From NCBI RefSeq assembly GCF_029870285.1, contig NZ_JACSYA010000050.1, forward strand, positions 1 through 22,954: a stretch of 22,954 bases of DNA. The letters run 5' to 3'. Positions 1 to 6,772 of the stretch are shown in pieces. Both the position numbers and the translations under genes were made by a program. The notes below the pieces were generated by a model. It was given only the letters and a program-made list of their open reading frames with translations, made no database searches and had not been told where the DNA came from. Source of the DNA: Delftia sp. PS-11 (lineage in GTDB: Bacteria; Pseudomonadota; Gammaproteobacteria; Burkholderiales; Burkholderiaceae_C). Position 1 is the first letter of the stretch; every line of letters begins with the position of its first letter.

Positions 1-113
1 GCCAGGCACGAGGCAATGAATCCAGTGATTTACCAACATCAGACGCCAAAACCAATGAAAACCAAACAAAATCATTTAAAAATACAAAAAAATACAACCA
101 TTGATTCATCACC
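1..113. other. AT-rich intergenic edge
   Basis: This stretch is clearly richer in A and T than the rest of the window, with several short A runs between about 50 and 100. I see no open frame with a ribosome binding site, no RNA gene and no convincing terminator. It abuts the truncated 3' end of an MFS remnant, so the composition step may mark an old junction. The region is too short and too close to the edge to say more. Confidence 0.4.
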
Positions 114-500
114 TCACCTGCCGTGAGCGAGCGGGATGCGCCGCATGCGCGCCGATACCACAGTGGCTTCGCGCACGGCATCGGCCGGGGCTGAGGCGGC
201 CAGGGGGGCTGTGGCCACCATCACGAGCACGGCCAGGCCCAGGGCCGCACCCACCTGCTGAGCCGTGGCGGCAATGCCAGAGGCCACGCCCTGGCGCTGC
301 GCGGGCACATCCTGGCCGGCCACCACCCACATGGCGGTCCAGCTCGCGCCCTGGCCCAGGCTCAGCACCACAAAATCGGGCACCAGCCAGATGTAGCTGC
401 CGCCCCGAGGCAGCGCTCAGGCCAGCCAGGCCAGTCCCAGCACCGCCAGCGTGGCCGGGCTGGAAAAGCACCTGGGCACGCAACTGCTGCACCGCACTCG
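114..500 (-). pseudogene. MFS drug-efflux transporter remnant (DHA2-like)
   Basis: On the minus strand, residues translated from about 430 down to 114 read like the middle-to-late part of a 14-TM multidrug MFS transporter: WLVPDFVVLSLGQGASW followed by AQRQGVASGIAATAQQVGAALGLAVLV, the conserved segment that normally precedes the last helices. The frame is closed by an in-frame TGA at 417-419 inside the preceding helix, and by a TAG at 501-503. The 3' side stops at 114 without the final transmembrane helices. Only about 90 residues are open after the internal stop, against 450-500 in an intact transporter. I see no intact partner fragment in the window. The call is a degraded gene, not a small functional protein. 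The MFS assignment is from motif recognition, and the exact subfamily is uncertain. Confidence 0.65.
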
Positions 501-601
501 CTAACGCTGGACGGCTGCGCGCTGGTCCGCTGATAGCCGGCATTGAGCTGCTGGCGCAGACCCGGTGGTAGGCCCAGCCATCGCAGACATGCACCAGCGT
601 G

Positions 602-719
602 GTGCAGATTAAGAAACGCTTCACCCGGTGCAGGGAGATTAAACTCCTGCCCTTGCGCGATGGCAGGCTTCGCCGAAAATCACGCCCGACCGCAGCCTGC
701 AAGGTCCGGGATACAGCGC
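602..719 (+). promoter_or_regulatory. putative structured RNA leader upstream of lysP
   Basis: Four short complementary segments follow each other: GCAGG (630-634), CCTGCC (646-651), GGCAGGC (662-668) and GCCTGC (695-700). Each can pair with its neighbour, so the hairpins are mutually exclusive. The loop between the second and third segments holds TTGCGC (653-658), which is complementary to GCGCAA (716-721) at the foot of the terminator that follows. This layout resembles an attenuator or riboswitch leader for the lysine permease gene. A weak promoter-like pair lies just upstream (CAGACA 584-589, GATTAA 607-612, 17 bp apart). I recognise no known riboswitch class. An independent small RNA ending at the terminator is the main alternative. 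Short matches can arise by chance in GC-rich DNA, so confidence is low. Confidence 0.35.
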
Positions 720-747
720 AAGCCGCGTCCGCGCGGCTTTTTGTTTT
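720..747 (+). terminator. intrinsic terminator ahead of lysP
   Basis: A perfect 8-bp stem, AAGCCGCG (720-727) with CGCGGCTT (732-739), closes a TCCG loop and is followed by a T-rich run to 747. It sits about 75 bp upstream of the lysP start on the same strand, with no gene directly upstream in the same direction. It therefore fits either premature termination of the lysP transcript or the end of an unannotated small RNA. No clear promoter is visible between it and lysP. Confidence 0.8.
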
Positions 748-820
748 GCTTTTTTGCTCCTTTTGCCCCCACTAGCGCCGCGCAGGCGCAGCGGGACCAT
801 ATCAACCATTCATCATTTAC

Positions 821-2302
821 ATGGCAGCAGACAACAACCACAACGCCGCCCCCTCATCGCTCAAACGCGAACTCAAGGCCCGGCATCTGTCCATGATCGC
901 CATCGGTGGCTCCATCGGGACGGGGCTTTTCGTTGCATCGGGCGCCACCATCTCGCAGGCCGGCCCTGGCGGTGCCCTGCTGGCCTACATGATCGTGGGG
1001 CTGATGGTGTACTTCCTCATGACCAGTCTGGGTGAGATGGCAGCCAATCTGCCGGTTTCGGGCTCCTTCGCCACGTACGGCGCACGCTATGTGGATGAGG
1101 GCTTCGGCTTCGCTCTGGGATGGAACTACTGGTACAACTGGGCCGTGACGATTGCCGTGGACCTTGTGGCTGCACAGCTGGTGATGGCTTACTGGTTTCC
1201 TGACACCAATGGGGTGTACTGGAGTGCGGCCTTCCTGGCGATCATGTTCGCGCTCAATGCGATTTCCGTGAAAGGCTTTGGCGAGGCCGAGTACTGGTTC
1301 TCGGCCATCAAGGTCACCACCGTCATTGTTTTCATCGGCCTGGGCCTGCTCATGATCCTGGGCATTGTGCGCGGCGGCGCACCCGAGGGTGTCTGGGGCA
1401 ACCTGGCGTTGTGGAAGCTGGACGATGCGCCGTTTGCCGGCGGGTTTTCCGCGCTGATCGGCGTGGCCATGGTCGTGGGCTTCTCGTTCCAGGGCACGGA
1501 GCTGATCGGCATCGCTGCCGGTGAATCCGAGAATCCTGCCAAGAATGTGCCGCGCGCGGTGCGCCAGGTGTTCTGGCGCATTTTGCTGTTCTATGTGTTC
1601 GCCATTCTGGTCATCAGCCTGCTGATTCCCTATACCGATCCGCATCTGCTCAAAAATGAGCTGGGCGACATCAGCGTCAGCCCCTTCACCCTGGTCTTCG
1701 AGCGCGCAGGCCTGCTGTCGGCGGCTGCGGTGATGAATGCCGTGGTGCTGACTTCGGTGCTGTCGGCCGGCAACTCGGGCATGTATGCCTCTACGCGCAT
1801 GCTTTACACGCTGGCCTGCCAGCGCATGGCGCCGCGCATTTTTTCCCATGTCAACCCGCGCGGCGTGCCCACTGCGGCCTTGCTGGCCACCACGGTGGTG
1901 GCGGCGCTTTGCTTTCTGACCAATATCTTCAGCCCGCAGCTGGTCTATCTGTGGCTGCTGAACCTGTCTGGCATGACCGGCTTCATTGCCTGGCTGGGCA
2001 TTGCCATCAGCCACTACCGCTTCCGCAAGGGCTGCGAGGCACAGGGACTGGAGCTGTCACGGCTGCCCTACCGCGCAGCCTGGTTCCCGTTCGGCCCCAT
2101 CTTCGCCTTCGTGCTGTGCCTGACGATCACTCTGGGCCAGAACTACGGTGCCTTCATGGCCGACAGAATCGACTGGACTGGCGTGGTGGCGACCTACATC
2201 GGCCTGCCGCTGTTCCTGCTGATCTGGCTGGGCTACCGGCTCGTCAAGGGTTCGCGCATCGTCCGGTACGAGGACATGCAGCTGGGCTCGAACACGGACT
2301 GA
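821..2302 (+). CDS. lysP: Lysine-specific permease LysP
   Basis: Predicted inner-membrane amino acid permease of the APC superfamily (AAT family), 493 residues with about 12 hydrophobic segments, importing L-lysine with protons. The N-terminus reads LKRELKARHLSMIAIGG followed by SIGTGLFVASG, the hallmark substrate-binding first helix. Long stretches such as GWNYWYNWAVTIAVDLVAAQ, GFSFQGTELIGIAAGES and SAGNSGMYASTRMLYTLA match my recollection of E. coli LysP nearly residue for residue, which makes the lysine call more secure than the general family. The start is the first ATG in the frame; no good Shine-Dalgarno sequence precedes it, which is odd. Upstream lie a terminator and a possible RNA leader. 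The gene converges on the MocR regulator gene, with 28 bp between the two stops. In E. coli LysP also acts as a lysine sensor with CadC; no cad genes are seen here. Confidence 0.93.
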   Translation: MAADNNHNAAPSSLKRELKARHLSMIAIGGSIGTGLFVASGATISQAGPGGALLAYMIVGLMVYFLMTSLGEMAANLPVSGSFATYGARYVDEGFGFALGWNYWYNWAVTIAVDLVAAQLVMAYWFPDTNGVYWSAAFLAIMFALNAISVKGFGEAEYWFSAIKVTTVIVFIGLGLLMILGIVRGGAPEGVWGNLALWKLDDAPFAGGFSALIGVAMVVGFSFQGTELIGIAAGESENPAKNVPRAVRQVFWRILLFYVFAILVISLLIPYTDPHLLKNELGDISVSPFTLVFERAGLLSAAAVMNAVVLTSVLSAGNSGMYASTRMLYTLACQRMAPRIFSHVNPRGVPTAALLATTVVAALCFLTNIFSPQLVYLWLLNLSGMTGFIAWLGIAISHYRFRKGCEAQGLELSRLPYRAAWFPFGPIFAFVLCLTITLGQNYGAFMADRIDWTGVVATYIGLPLFLLIWLGYRLVKGSRIVRYEDMQLGSNTD

Positions 2303-2330
2303 TCGCCCTCGCTTTGCGCCTGCCCCGGCC

Positions 2331-3833
2331 CTATGGCGCGATGGCATGGCGCAGCTGCTGCACGGCCGTGGCGATTTCGTGGTCCGTCATGGCTGCATAG
2401 CCCAGCAGCCATCCCTGGCGCGGCATGCCGCCCTGGTACAGGCGGCTCAGCCCCTGCAGCCGCAGGCCGGCGGCAGCGGCCTGGCGCACGGTTTTTTCTT
2501 CCGTCCAGCCGGGCTCCAGAAAACATGGCAGCTGCATGCCGCCCCTGGGCAGCGGTACGGTCACGATGCCCTGCAGATGCTCCGCCACGGCCTGGGCCAT
2601 CGCCTGCTGGCGCCGTGCATAGAGCTTGCGCATGGCGCGCACATGGGCGTTGTAGTGCCCATCCTGCATGAATCGCGCCAGCGTGAGCTGGGTCAGCGGC
2701 GGCGTATGGCCATCGAGAATGCTGCGGGCATGGGTGAAAGCCTGGACCAGCTGGGCAGGTAGCGCCATGTAGCCCACGCGCAGCCCCGGAAACAGGGTTT
2801 TGCCGAAGGTGCCGATGTAGAGCGTGCGGCCCTGGGTGTCCAGGCCCTGCACGCAGGCCGTCGGCAGGCCGTCGTAGTGAAATTCGCTGTCATAGTCGTC
2901 TTCCAGAATCCAGCGCCCGCCTTCGGCCGCCCAGCCGATCAGTTCCAGCCGGCGCTGCAGCGACAGCGTGGCACCGGTCGGATACTGGTGGGATGGCGTC
3001 ACATAGACGCAGGATGCGCCGCTGCGGCCGGCGCGCAGCAAATCGGTGCGCAAGCCTTGCCCATCCACGGCCACGGGGACAGTGCGGACCTGGGCTGACT
3101 CGAAGGCCTTGCGCGCGCCTGCATAGCCGGGGTCCTCGACGGCGATCGCACCGCCCGCATCCGCCAGCAGCTGCGCGCACAGAAACAGGGCCTGGCGCGT
3201 GCTGCTGAGCACCAGCACCTGATCTGCCGATACACGGGCCCCACGCTCCAGGTTCAGATAGGCGGCAATCGCCTCGCGCAGCGGCCTTGCCCCCTGCGGA
3301 TCGCCGTGCAGCAGCGCCTGGGCGCGATGATCGCCCATGACCTGGCGCTGCAGCCGCAGCCAGATATCGCAGGGGAAGGTGCGGGTTTCGGGCAGGCCGG
3401 TCGCAAATGGCCGGGCTTGCTGCTGATCCGATACGCCGCCGCTGGCCAGCACTGCGCGGCCCCGCAGGCTCAGCCCGGCGCCTGGATCAGCTGGCGTCAC
3501 GTCTGGCGCTGGCGCCGGCACATGCAGCCTGCCGGCTGTTGCGCCATGCAGCCGTGCGCCCAGCGACCCGGACACATAGCTGCCAGACCCCTGGCGCCGA
3601 ACGATGAAGCCGTCGCGGTGCAATTGCTCGTAGGCATTTTCCACCGTATCGCGCGCCACGCCCAGGGACAGGGCCAGCGTGCGCGTGGCGGGCAGCTTCA
3701 GGCCCGGCGCCAGCACGCCTTCGAGCGCCAGCGCGCGCAAGGCGCGCTGGATGCGCTGGTGCAGGTCCAGGCTTTGCAGGCCGGCGTCGCACAGCCGCAT
3801 CCTGAGCGTATCGAGTTCGAAGGTTTGGGCCAT
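2331..3833 (-). CDS. MocR/PdxR-type GntR regulator with aminotransferase domain
   Basis: Predicted PLP-dependent transcription factor of 500 residues. An N-terminal GntR winged helix covers about residues 20-90 (LPATRTLALSLGVARDTVENAY, then GFIVRRQGSGSYV). A fold-type I aminotransferase-like domain covers about 140-495, with SHQYPTG at 281-287, EDDYDSEF at 311-318 and the PLP-binding lysine K345 in GTFGKTLFPGLRVGYM. This is the full family length. The gene is divergent from the BenE-yggS-amidotransferase-aminotransferase operon, and AAAGTGGTCTG-like half-sites lie in the 121-bp spacer. The inference is that it controls that operon and perhaps itself. A PLP-binding protein gene in the operon suggests a PdxR-like role in vitamin B6 control, but members of this family also respond to GABA, taurine or ectoine-type ligands, so the effector is not settled. 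No strong ribosome binding site is visible. Confidence 0.9.
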   Translation of the reverse strand: MAQTFELDTLRMRLCDAGLQSLDLHQRIQRALRALALEGVLAPGLKLPATRTLALSLGVARDTVENAYEQLHRDGFIVRRQGSGSYVSGSLGARLHGATAGRLHVPAPAPDVTPADPGAGLSLRGRAVLASGGVSDQQQARPFATGLPETRTFPCDIWLRLQRQVMGDHRAQALLHGDPQGARPLREAIAAYLNLERGARVSADQVLVLSSTRQALFLCAQLLADAGGAIAVEDPGYAGARKAFESAQVRTVPVAVDGQGLRTDLLRAGRSGASCVYVTPSHQYPTGATLSLQRRLELIGWAAEGGRWILEDDYDSEFHYDGLPTACVQGLDTQGRTLYIGTFGKTLFPGLRVGYMALPAQLVQAFTHARSILDGHTPPLTQLTLARFMQDGHYNAHVRAMRKLYARRQQAMAQAVAEHLQGIVTVPLPRGGMQLPCFLEPGWTEEKTVRQAAAAGLRLQGLSRLYQGGMPRQGWLLGYAAMTDHEIATAVQQLRHAIAP

Positions 3834-3864
3834 GGCTGGCGCATCTTATCTCCGCACACAGCCC

Positions 3865-3926
3865 AAAGTGGTCTGCTACATCTTAAAAAAGTGCACTGCT
3901 CATTCAGTCCACTACAGGCCTATAAA
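3865..3926 (+). promoter_or_regulatory. MocR-type operator half-sites and -10 element
   Basis: Two direct half-sites, AAAGTGGTCTGCTA (3865-3878) and AAAGTGCACTGCT (3888-3900), start 23 bp apart, about two helical turns. A third, inverted copy reads TGTAGTGGACTG on the minus strand (3905-3916). The motif resembles the AAAGTGGWCTA consensus described for PdxR in actinobacteria. A TATAAA hexamer at 3921-3926 is a good -10 element for the BenE operon; no good -35 hexamer lies at the right distance, as expected for a promoter that needs an activator. The role is inferred from position and motif. Confidence 0.5.
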
Positions 3927-3954
3927 AACGGTTTCCAAACTGCGACTGGAACCC

Positions 3955-5193
3955 ATGCCTGTTGTCCATCCCCCCTCTCTGCTGCGCGATTGCATCCCTG
4001 CCGCCATGGCGGGCCTGATTTCGGTCATCGTCAACTACGGCGGCACCTTCATCCTGGTCTTCCAGGCAGCACAGGTGGCCGGCCTGAGCGCGGAGCTGAC
4101 GGCTTCGTGGGTCTGGTCCGTATCGATTGGCGTAGGAGCCACAGGCCTGCTGCTGAGCTGGTTCTCGCGCGAGCCCATCATCACTGCCTGGTCCACGCCC
4201 GCTGCGGCTTTTCTGGTGGTGGCCCTGGCCACAACGCCCTATGCAGAGGCAGTGGGCGCCTATGTGGTGTCGGCCGCAGCCTTTGTGCTGCTGGGCCTGT
4301 CGGGGTGCTTTGACCGGCTCATCCGCCTGATTCCCGGGGGCGTGGCGGCTGGCCTGCTGGCGGGCATCCTGCTGCAGTTTGGCATCAAGGCGTTCAGCGG
4401 CCTGAGCGTGGACCCGGTGCTTGCCACACTGCTGATCGCGGCCTATGTACTGCTGCGGCGCCTGGCGCCACGCTATGCCGTGCCCGGCATTCTGGTGCTG
4501 GGCCTGGCCCTGTTGCTGGCGCAGGGTCGCGTGGATCTGGACGGACTTCGGCTCCAGCTGGCGGCCCCCGTGCCGACCATGCCGGCCTTCACCCTCAACG
4601 CCCTGCTCAGCGTGGCGCTGCCGCTGTTTCTCATCACACTGACCGGACAGTACATGCCGGGCATGCTGGTGCTGCGCAACGATGGCTTCCAAACTGCGGC
4701 CAGCCCCATCGTGGCCGTCACCGGCCTGGGCTCGCTGCTGATGGCGCCTTTCGGCTCGCATGCCTTCAATATTGCGGCCATCACGGCGGCCATCTGCACG
4801 GGCCGGGAAGCGCACGAAGATCCGTCGCGGCGCTGGATCGCGGGCGTTGCGGCAGGCTTGCTCTACATTCTTGTGGGCATCTTCGGGGTCACCCTGGCCG
4901 CCGTTTTCATGGCACTGCCGGCCACCTTCATCGCCACGCTGGCAGGGCTGGCCCTGCTGGGCACCATCGGCACCAGCCTGGCCGGCGCGCTGGCAGAACC
5001 GCGAACCCGCGAAGCGGCGCTGATCACCTTTTTGGCGGCCTCGGCCAACATCCAGCTGCTGGGCATCGGGGGGGCCTTCTGGGGGCTGGTCATTGGCCTG
5101 GCTGCCCATGCCGTGCTCCATGCCCGGCTGCTCCGCCAGGGCGCATCCGGTGCAGCCACCACGGCAGCACTACCCACCGGAGGAACCCGTTGA
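3955..5193 (+). CDS. BenE-family benzoate/H+ symporter-like permease
   Basis: Predicted inner-membrane transporter of 412 residues with about 12 hydrophobic segments, of the BenE family, which shares its fold with nucleobase transporters. Family features include an early MAGLISVIVNYGGTFILVFQAA segment, TAWSTPAAAFLV in the third helix region, GVAAGLLAGILLQFG, LTGQYMPGMLVLRNDGF, and FGSHAFNIAAITAAIC in the conserved second half. The start at 3955 was chosen because the protein then begins just before the first helix, although the frame is open much further upstream, through the regulator's promoter and coding region. It is the first gene of a four-gene operon, and its TGA overlaps the yggS ATG by one base. 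The neighbours are not benzoate genes but PLP-linked ones, so the real substrate may be a pyridine such as a B6 vitamer, or an amine or amino acid. That is inference; the family is well supported. Confidence 0.85.
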   Translation: MPVVHPPSLLRDCIPAAMAGLISVIVNYGGTFILVFQAAQVAGLSAELTASWVWSVSIGVGATGLLLSWFSREPIITAWSTPAAAFLVVALATTPYAEAVGAYVVSAAAFVLLGLSGCFDRLIRLIPGGVAAGLLAGILLQFGIKAFSGLSVDPVLATLLIAAYVLLRRLAPRYAVPGILVLGLALLLAQGRVDLDGLRLQLAAPVPTMPAFTLNALLSVALPLFLITLTGQYMPGMLVLRNDGFQTAASPIVAVTGLGSLLMAPFGSHAFNIAAITAAICTGREAHEDPSRRWIAGVAAGLLYILVGIFGVTLAAVFMALPATFIATLAGLALLGTIGTSLAGALAEPRTREAALITFLAASANIQLLGIGGAFWGLVIGLAAHAVLHARLLRQGASGAATTAALPTGGTR

Positions 5194-6017
5194 TGCATGC
5201 AATACCCGAAGCGCACGGCGCCACACTGACGCGGCATGAGCACCATGGCCTGTACCCCAAGGCCGCCAGCGTGGCGGACTTTGAGCGCAATCTCGCCACG
5301 GTGCAATCGCGCATGGCCCAGGCCTGCCGCCGCGCGGACAGAGACCCCGGCAGCGTACGCCTGCTGCCGGTCAGCAAGACCATGGACGAGGCCAGCATCC
5401 GGCTGGCCCACGCTGCCGGCTGCCGGCTGCTGGGCGAGAACAAAGTGCAGGAGGCACACCGCAAATGGGAGGCCCTGTCCGATCTTGCCGGCCTGCGCTG
5501 GTCCGTCATCGGCCATCTGCAAACCAACAAGGCGCGGCTGGTTGCGCGCTTTGCCGACGAGTTCCAGGCGCTGGACAGCCTGCGTCTGGCCGAAGCACTG
5601 GACCGCAGGCTGCAGGCCGAAGGCCGCAGCCTCGATGTCTTCGTGCAGGTCAACACCTCGGGCGAGGCTAGCAAATACGGACTGCCTCCAGAAGAGGTGG
5701 AGGGCTTTGTCAAGGCCCTGCCCGCATTCGGCGCACTGCGCGTGCGGGGCCTGATGACGCTGGCGCTGCTCTCCACGGATGCGCCGCGCGTGCGCCAGTG
5801 CTTTGCGCTGCTGCGCACCCTGCGCGAGCGGCTGCGCCAGAACGCGCCCGCCAGCGTGCAGCTGGACGAGCTGTCCATGGGCATGTCCGGCGATTTCGAG
5901 ATCGCCATCGAGGAAGGCGCAACCGTTGTGCGCGTAGGCCAGGCCATCTTCGGCGCGCGCGCACTGCCCGACAGCCACTACTGGCCCGATGCCTCAGACC
6001 ACAGGGAGCCTGCTTGA
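5193..6017 (+). CDS. YggS/PROSC-family PLP-binding protein
   Basis: Predicted cytosolic PLP-binding homeostasis protein with an alanine-racemase-like TIM barrel, 274 residues. The PLP lysine is K62 in LLPVSKTMD. Family motifs follow in order: GENKVQEA (81-88), IGHLQTNKA (106-114), FVQVNTSGEASKYG, and MGMSGDFEIAIEEGATVVRVGQAIFG near the C-terminus, where the phosphate group is held. It is about 40 residues longer than usual, with an extra, histidine-containing N-terminal segment before the barrel. The ATG at 5193 overlaps the benE stop as TGATG and has GGAGG at 5179-5183. A TTG just before it is a less likely start. Family members have no proven catalysis and buffer PLP. Placement in a MocR-controlled operon suggests a specialised paralogue rather than the housekeeping copy usually found near proC or pilT. 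Confidence 0.88.
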   Translation: MHAIPEAHGATLTRHEHHGLYPKAASVADFERNLATVQSRMAQACRRADRDPGSVRLLPVSKTMDEASIRLAHAAGCRLLGENKVQEAHRKWEALSDLAGLRWSVIGHLQTNKARLVARFADEFQALDSLRLAEALDRRLQAEGRSLDVFVQVNTSGEASKYGLPPEEVEGFVKALPAFGALRVRGLMTLALLSTDAPRVRQCFALLRTLRERLRQNAPASVQLDELSMGMSGDFEIAIEEGATVVRVGQAIFGARALPDSHYWPDASDHREPA

Positions 6018-6715
6018 TGAAAACCGCCATCGCCATCCGCCATCTCGACTTCGAAGACCTGGGCACGCTGCAGCCGCTGCTGGCAGAGCACGGCTATGCC
6101 ATCCGCTATGTGGATGCCACGCTGGACGATCTGTCCGCCCCCTCGCTGCAGGCCGCCGACCTGCTCGTGGTCCTGGGCGGGCCCATCGGCGCGTTCGATG
6201 AGCATCTGCATCCTTTTCTGCTGGGCGAACTGGCGCTGCTGCATGCGCGCCTGGCCAGCGGCAGGCCGCTGCTGGGCATCTGCCTGGGAGCGCAACTCAT
6301 CGCTCGCGCCCTGGGCGCCTGCGTGCGGCCCATGGGGCACAAGGAAATAGGCTTCGGCCCGCTGGCGCTGACCGCGCAGGGCCAGGCATCACCGCTGGCA
6401 CTGCTGGGCAGCACGCCTGTGCTGCACTGGCATGGCGATCAGTTCGAGCTGCCAGACGGCGCACAGCGGCTGGCATCGACCGCCGCCTGTGTCAATCAGG
6501 CGTTTGCGGTGGGGCAGCTGGTGCTGGGCCTTCAATTCCATCTGGAGGCCGACACGCGCCGCCTGGAGCGCTGGCTGGTCGGCCATGCCTGTGAACTGGC
6601 CCAGGCCGGCATCGACCCGCGCATGCTGCGCGGCGCGGCGCAGGACCTGGAAGCCGCTTTGCCTGCCGCAGCGCATGCGGTGTTCACCCGCTGGCTGGAC
6701 GAGGCCCAGGCCTGA
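6017..6715 (+). CDS. Class I glutamine amidotransferase (GATase1) protein
   Basis: Predicted cytosolic stand-alone class I glutamine amidotransferase domain of 232 residues, similar in outline to GuaA-type GATases. The catalytic triad is visible: nucleophile Cys89 in LLGICLGAQL, then His175 and Glu177 in LGLQFHLEAD. The oxyanion-forming segment VVLGGPIGA is at about 51-59, and VLHWHGDQFELP at about 135-146 is typical of these proteins. The ATG overlaps the yggS stop as TGATG, and AGGGAG lies about 10 bases upstream, so the two genes are translationally coupled. There is no synthetase domain to receive ammonia, so the protein may instead cleave a gamma-glutamyl bond, as PuuD-type relatives do. 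A gamma-glutamylated intermediate would fit the neighbouring aminotransferase, but no ligase is present here. The family is sure; the reaction is unknown. Confidence 0.85.
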   Translation: MKTAIAIRHLDFEDLGTLQPLLAEHGYAIRYVDATLDDLSAPSLQAADLLVVLGGPIGAFDEHLHPFLLGELALLHARLASGRPLLGICLGAQLIARALGACVRPMGHKEIGFGPLALTAQGQASPLALLGSTPVLHWHGDQFELPDGAQRLASTAACVNQAFAVGQLVLGLQFHLEADTRRLERWLVGHACELAQAGIDPRMLRGAAQDLEAALPAAAHAVFTRWLDEAQA

Positions 6716-6772
6716 GGCAGCAAGACGTGCGCTGTGCACTTGCCCCATCGACGACAACCCATTGCAGAAAAA

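Noticed and set aside
630..700. tRNA or known riboswitch in the lysP leader
   Set aside because: No cloverleaf with T-arm GTTCGA-type sequence, and no recognisable lysine, glycine, TPP or SAM aptamer core was found.
602..772. Possible lysine-rich leader peptide (frame beginning GTG at 602 with Lys-Lys-Arg near the start)
   Set aside because: The frame reads through the terminator and has no ribosome binding site, and its few Lys codons are scattered. It is not convincing as a translational attenuator, although the RNA structure itself is kept as a finding.
3679..3954. N-terminal extension of the BenE permease frame
   Set aside because: It would overlap the regulator gene and the operator region and adds a segment with no membrane helix or homology. 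Start 3955 is preferred.
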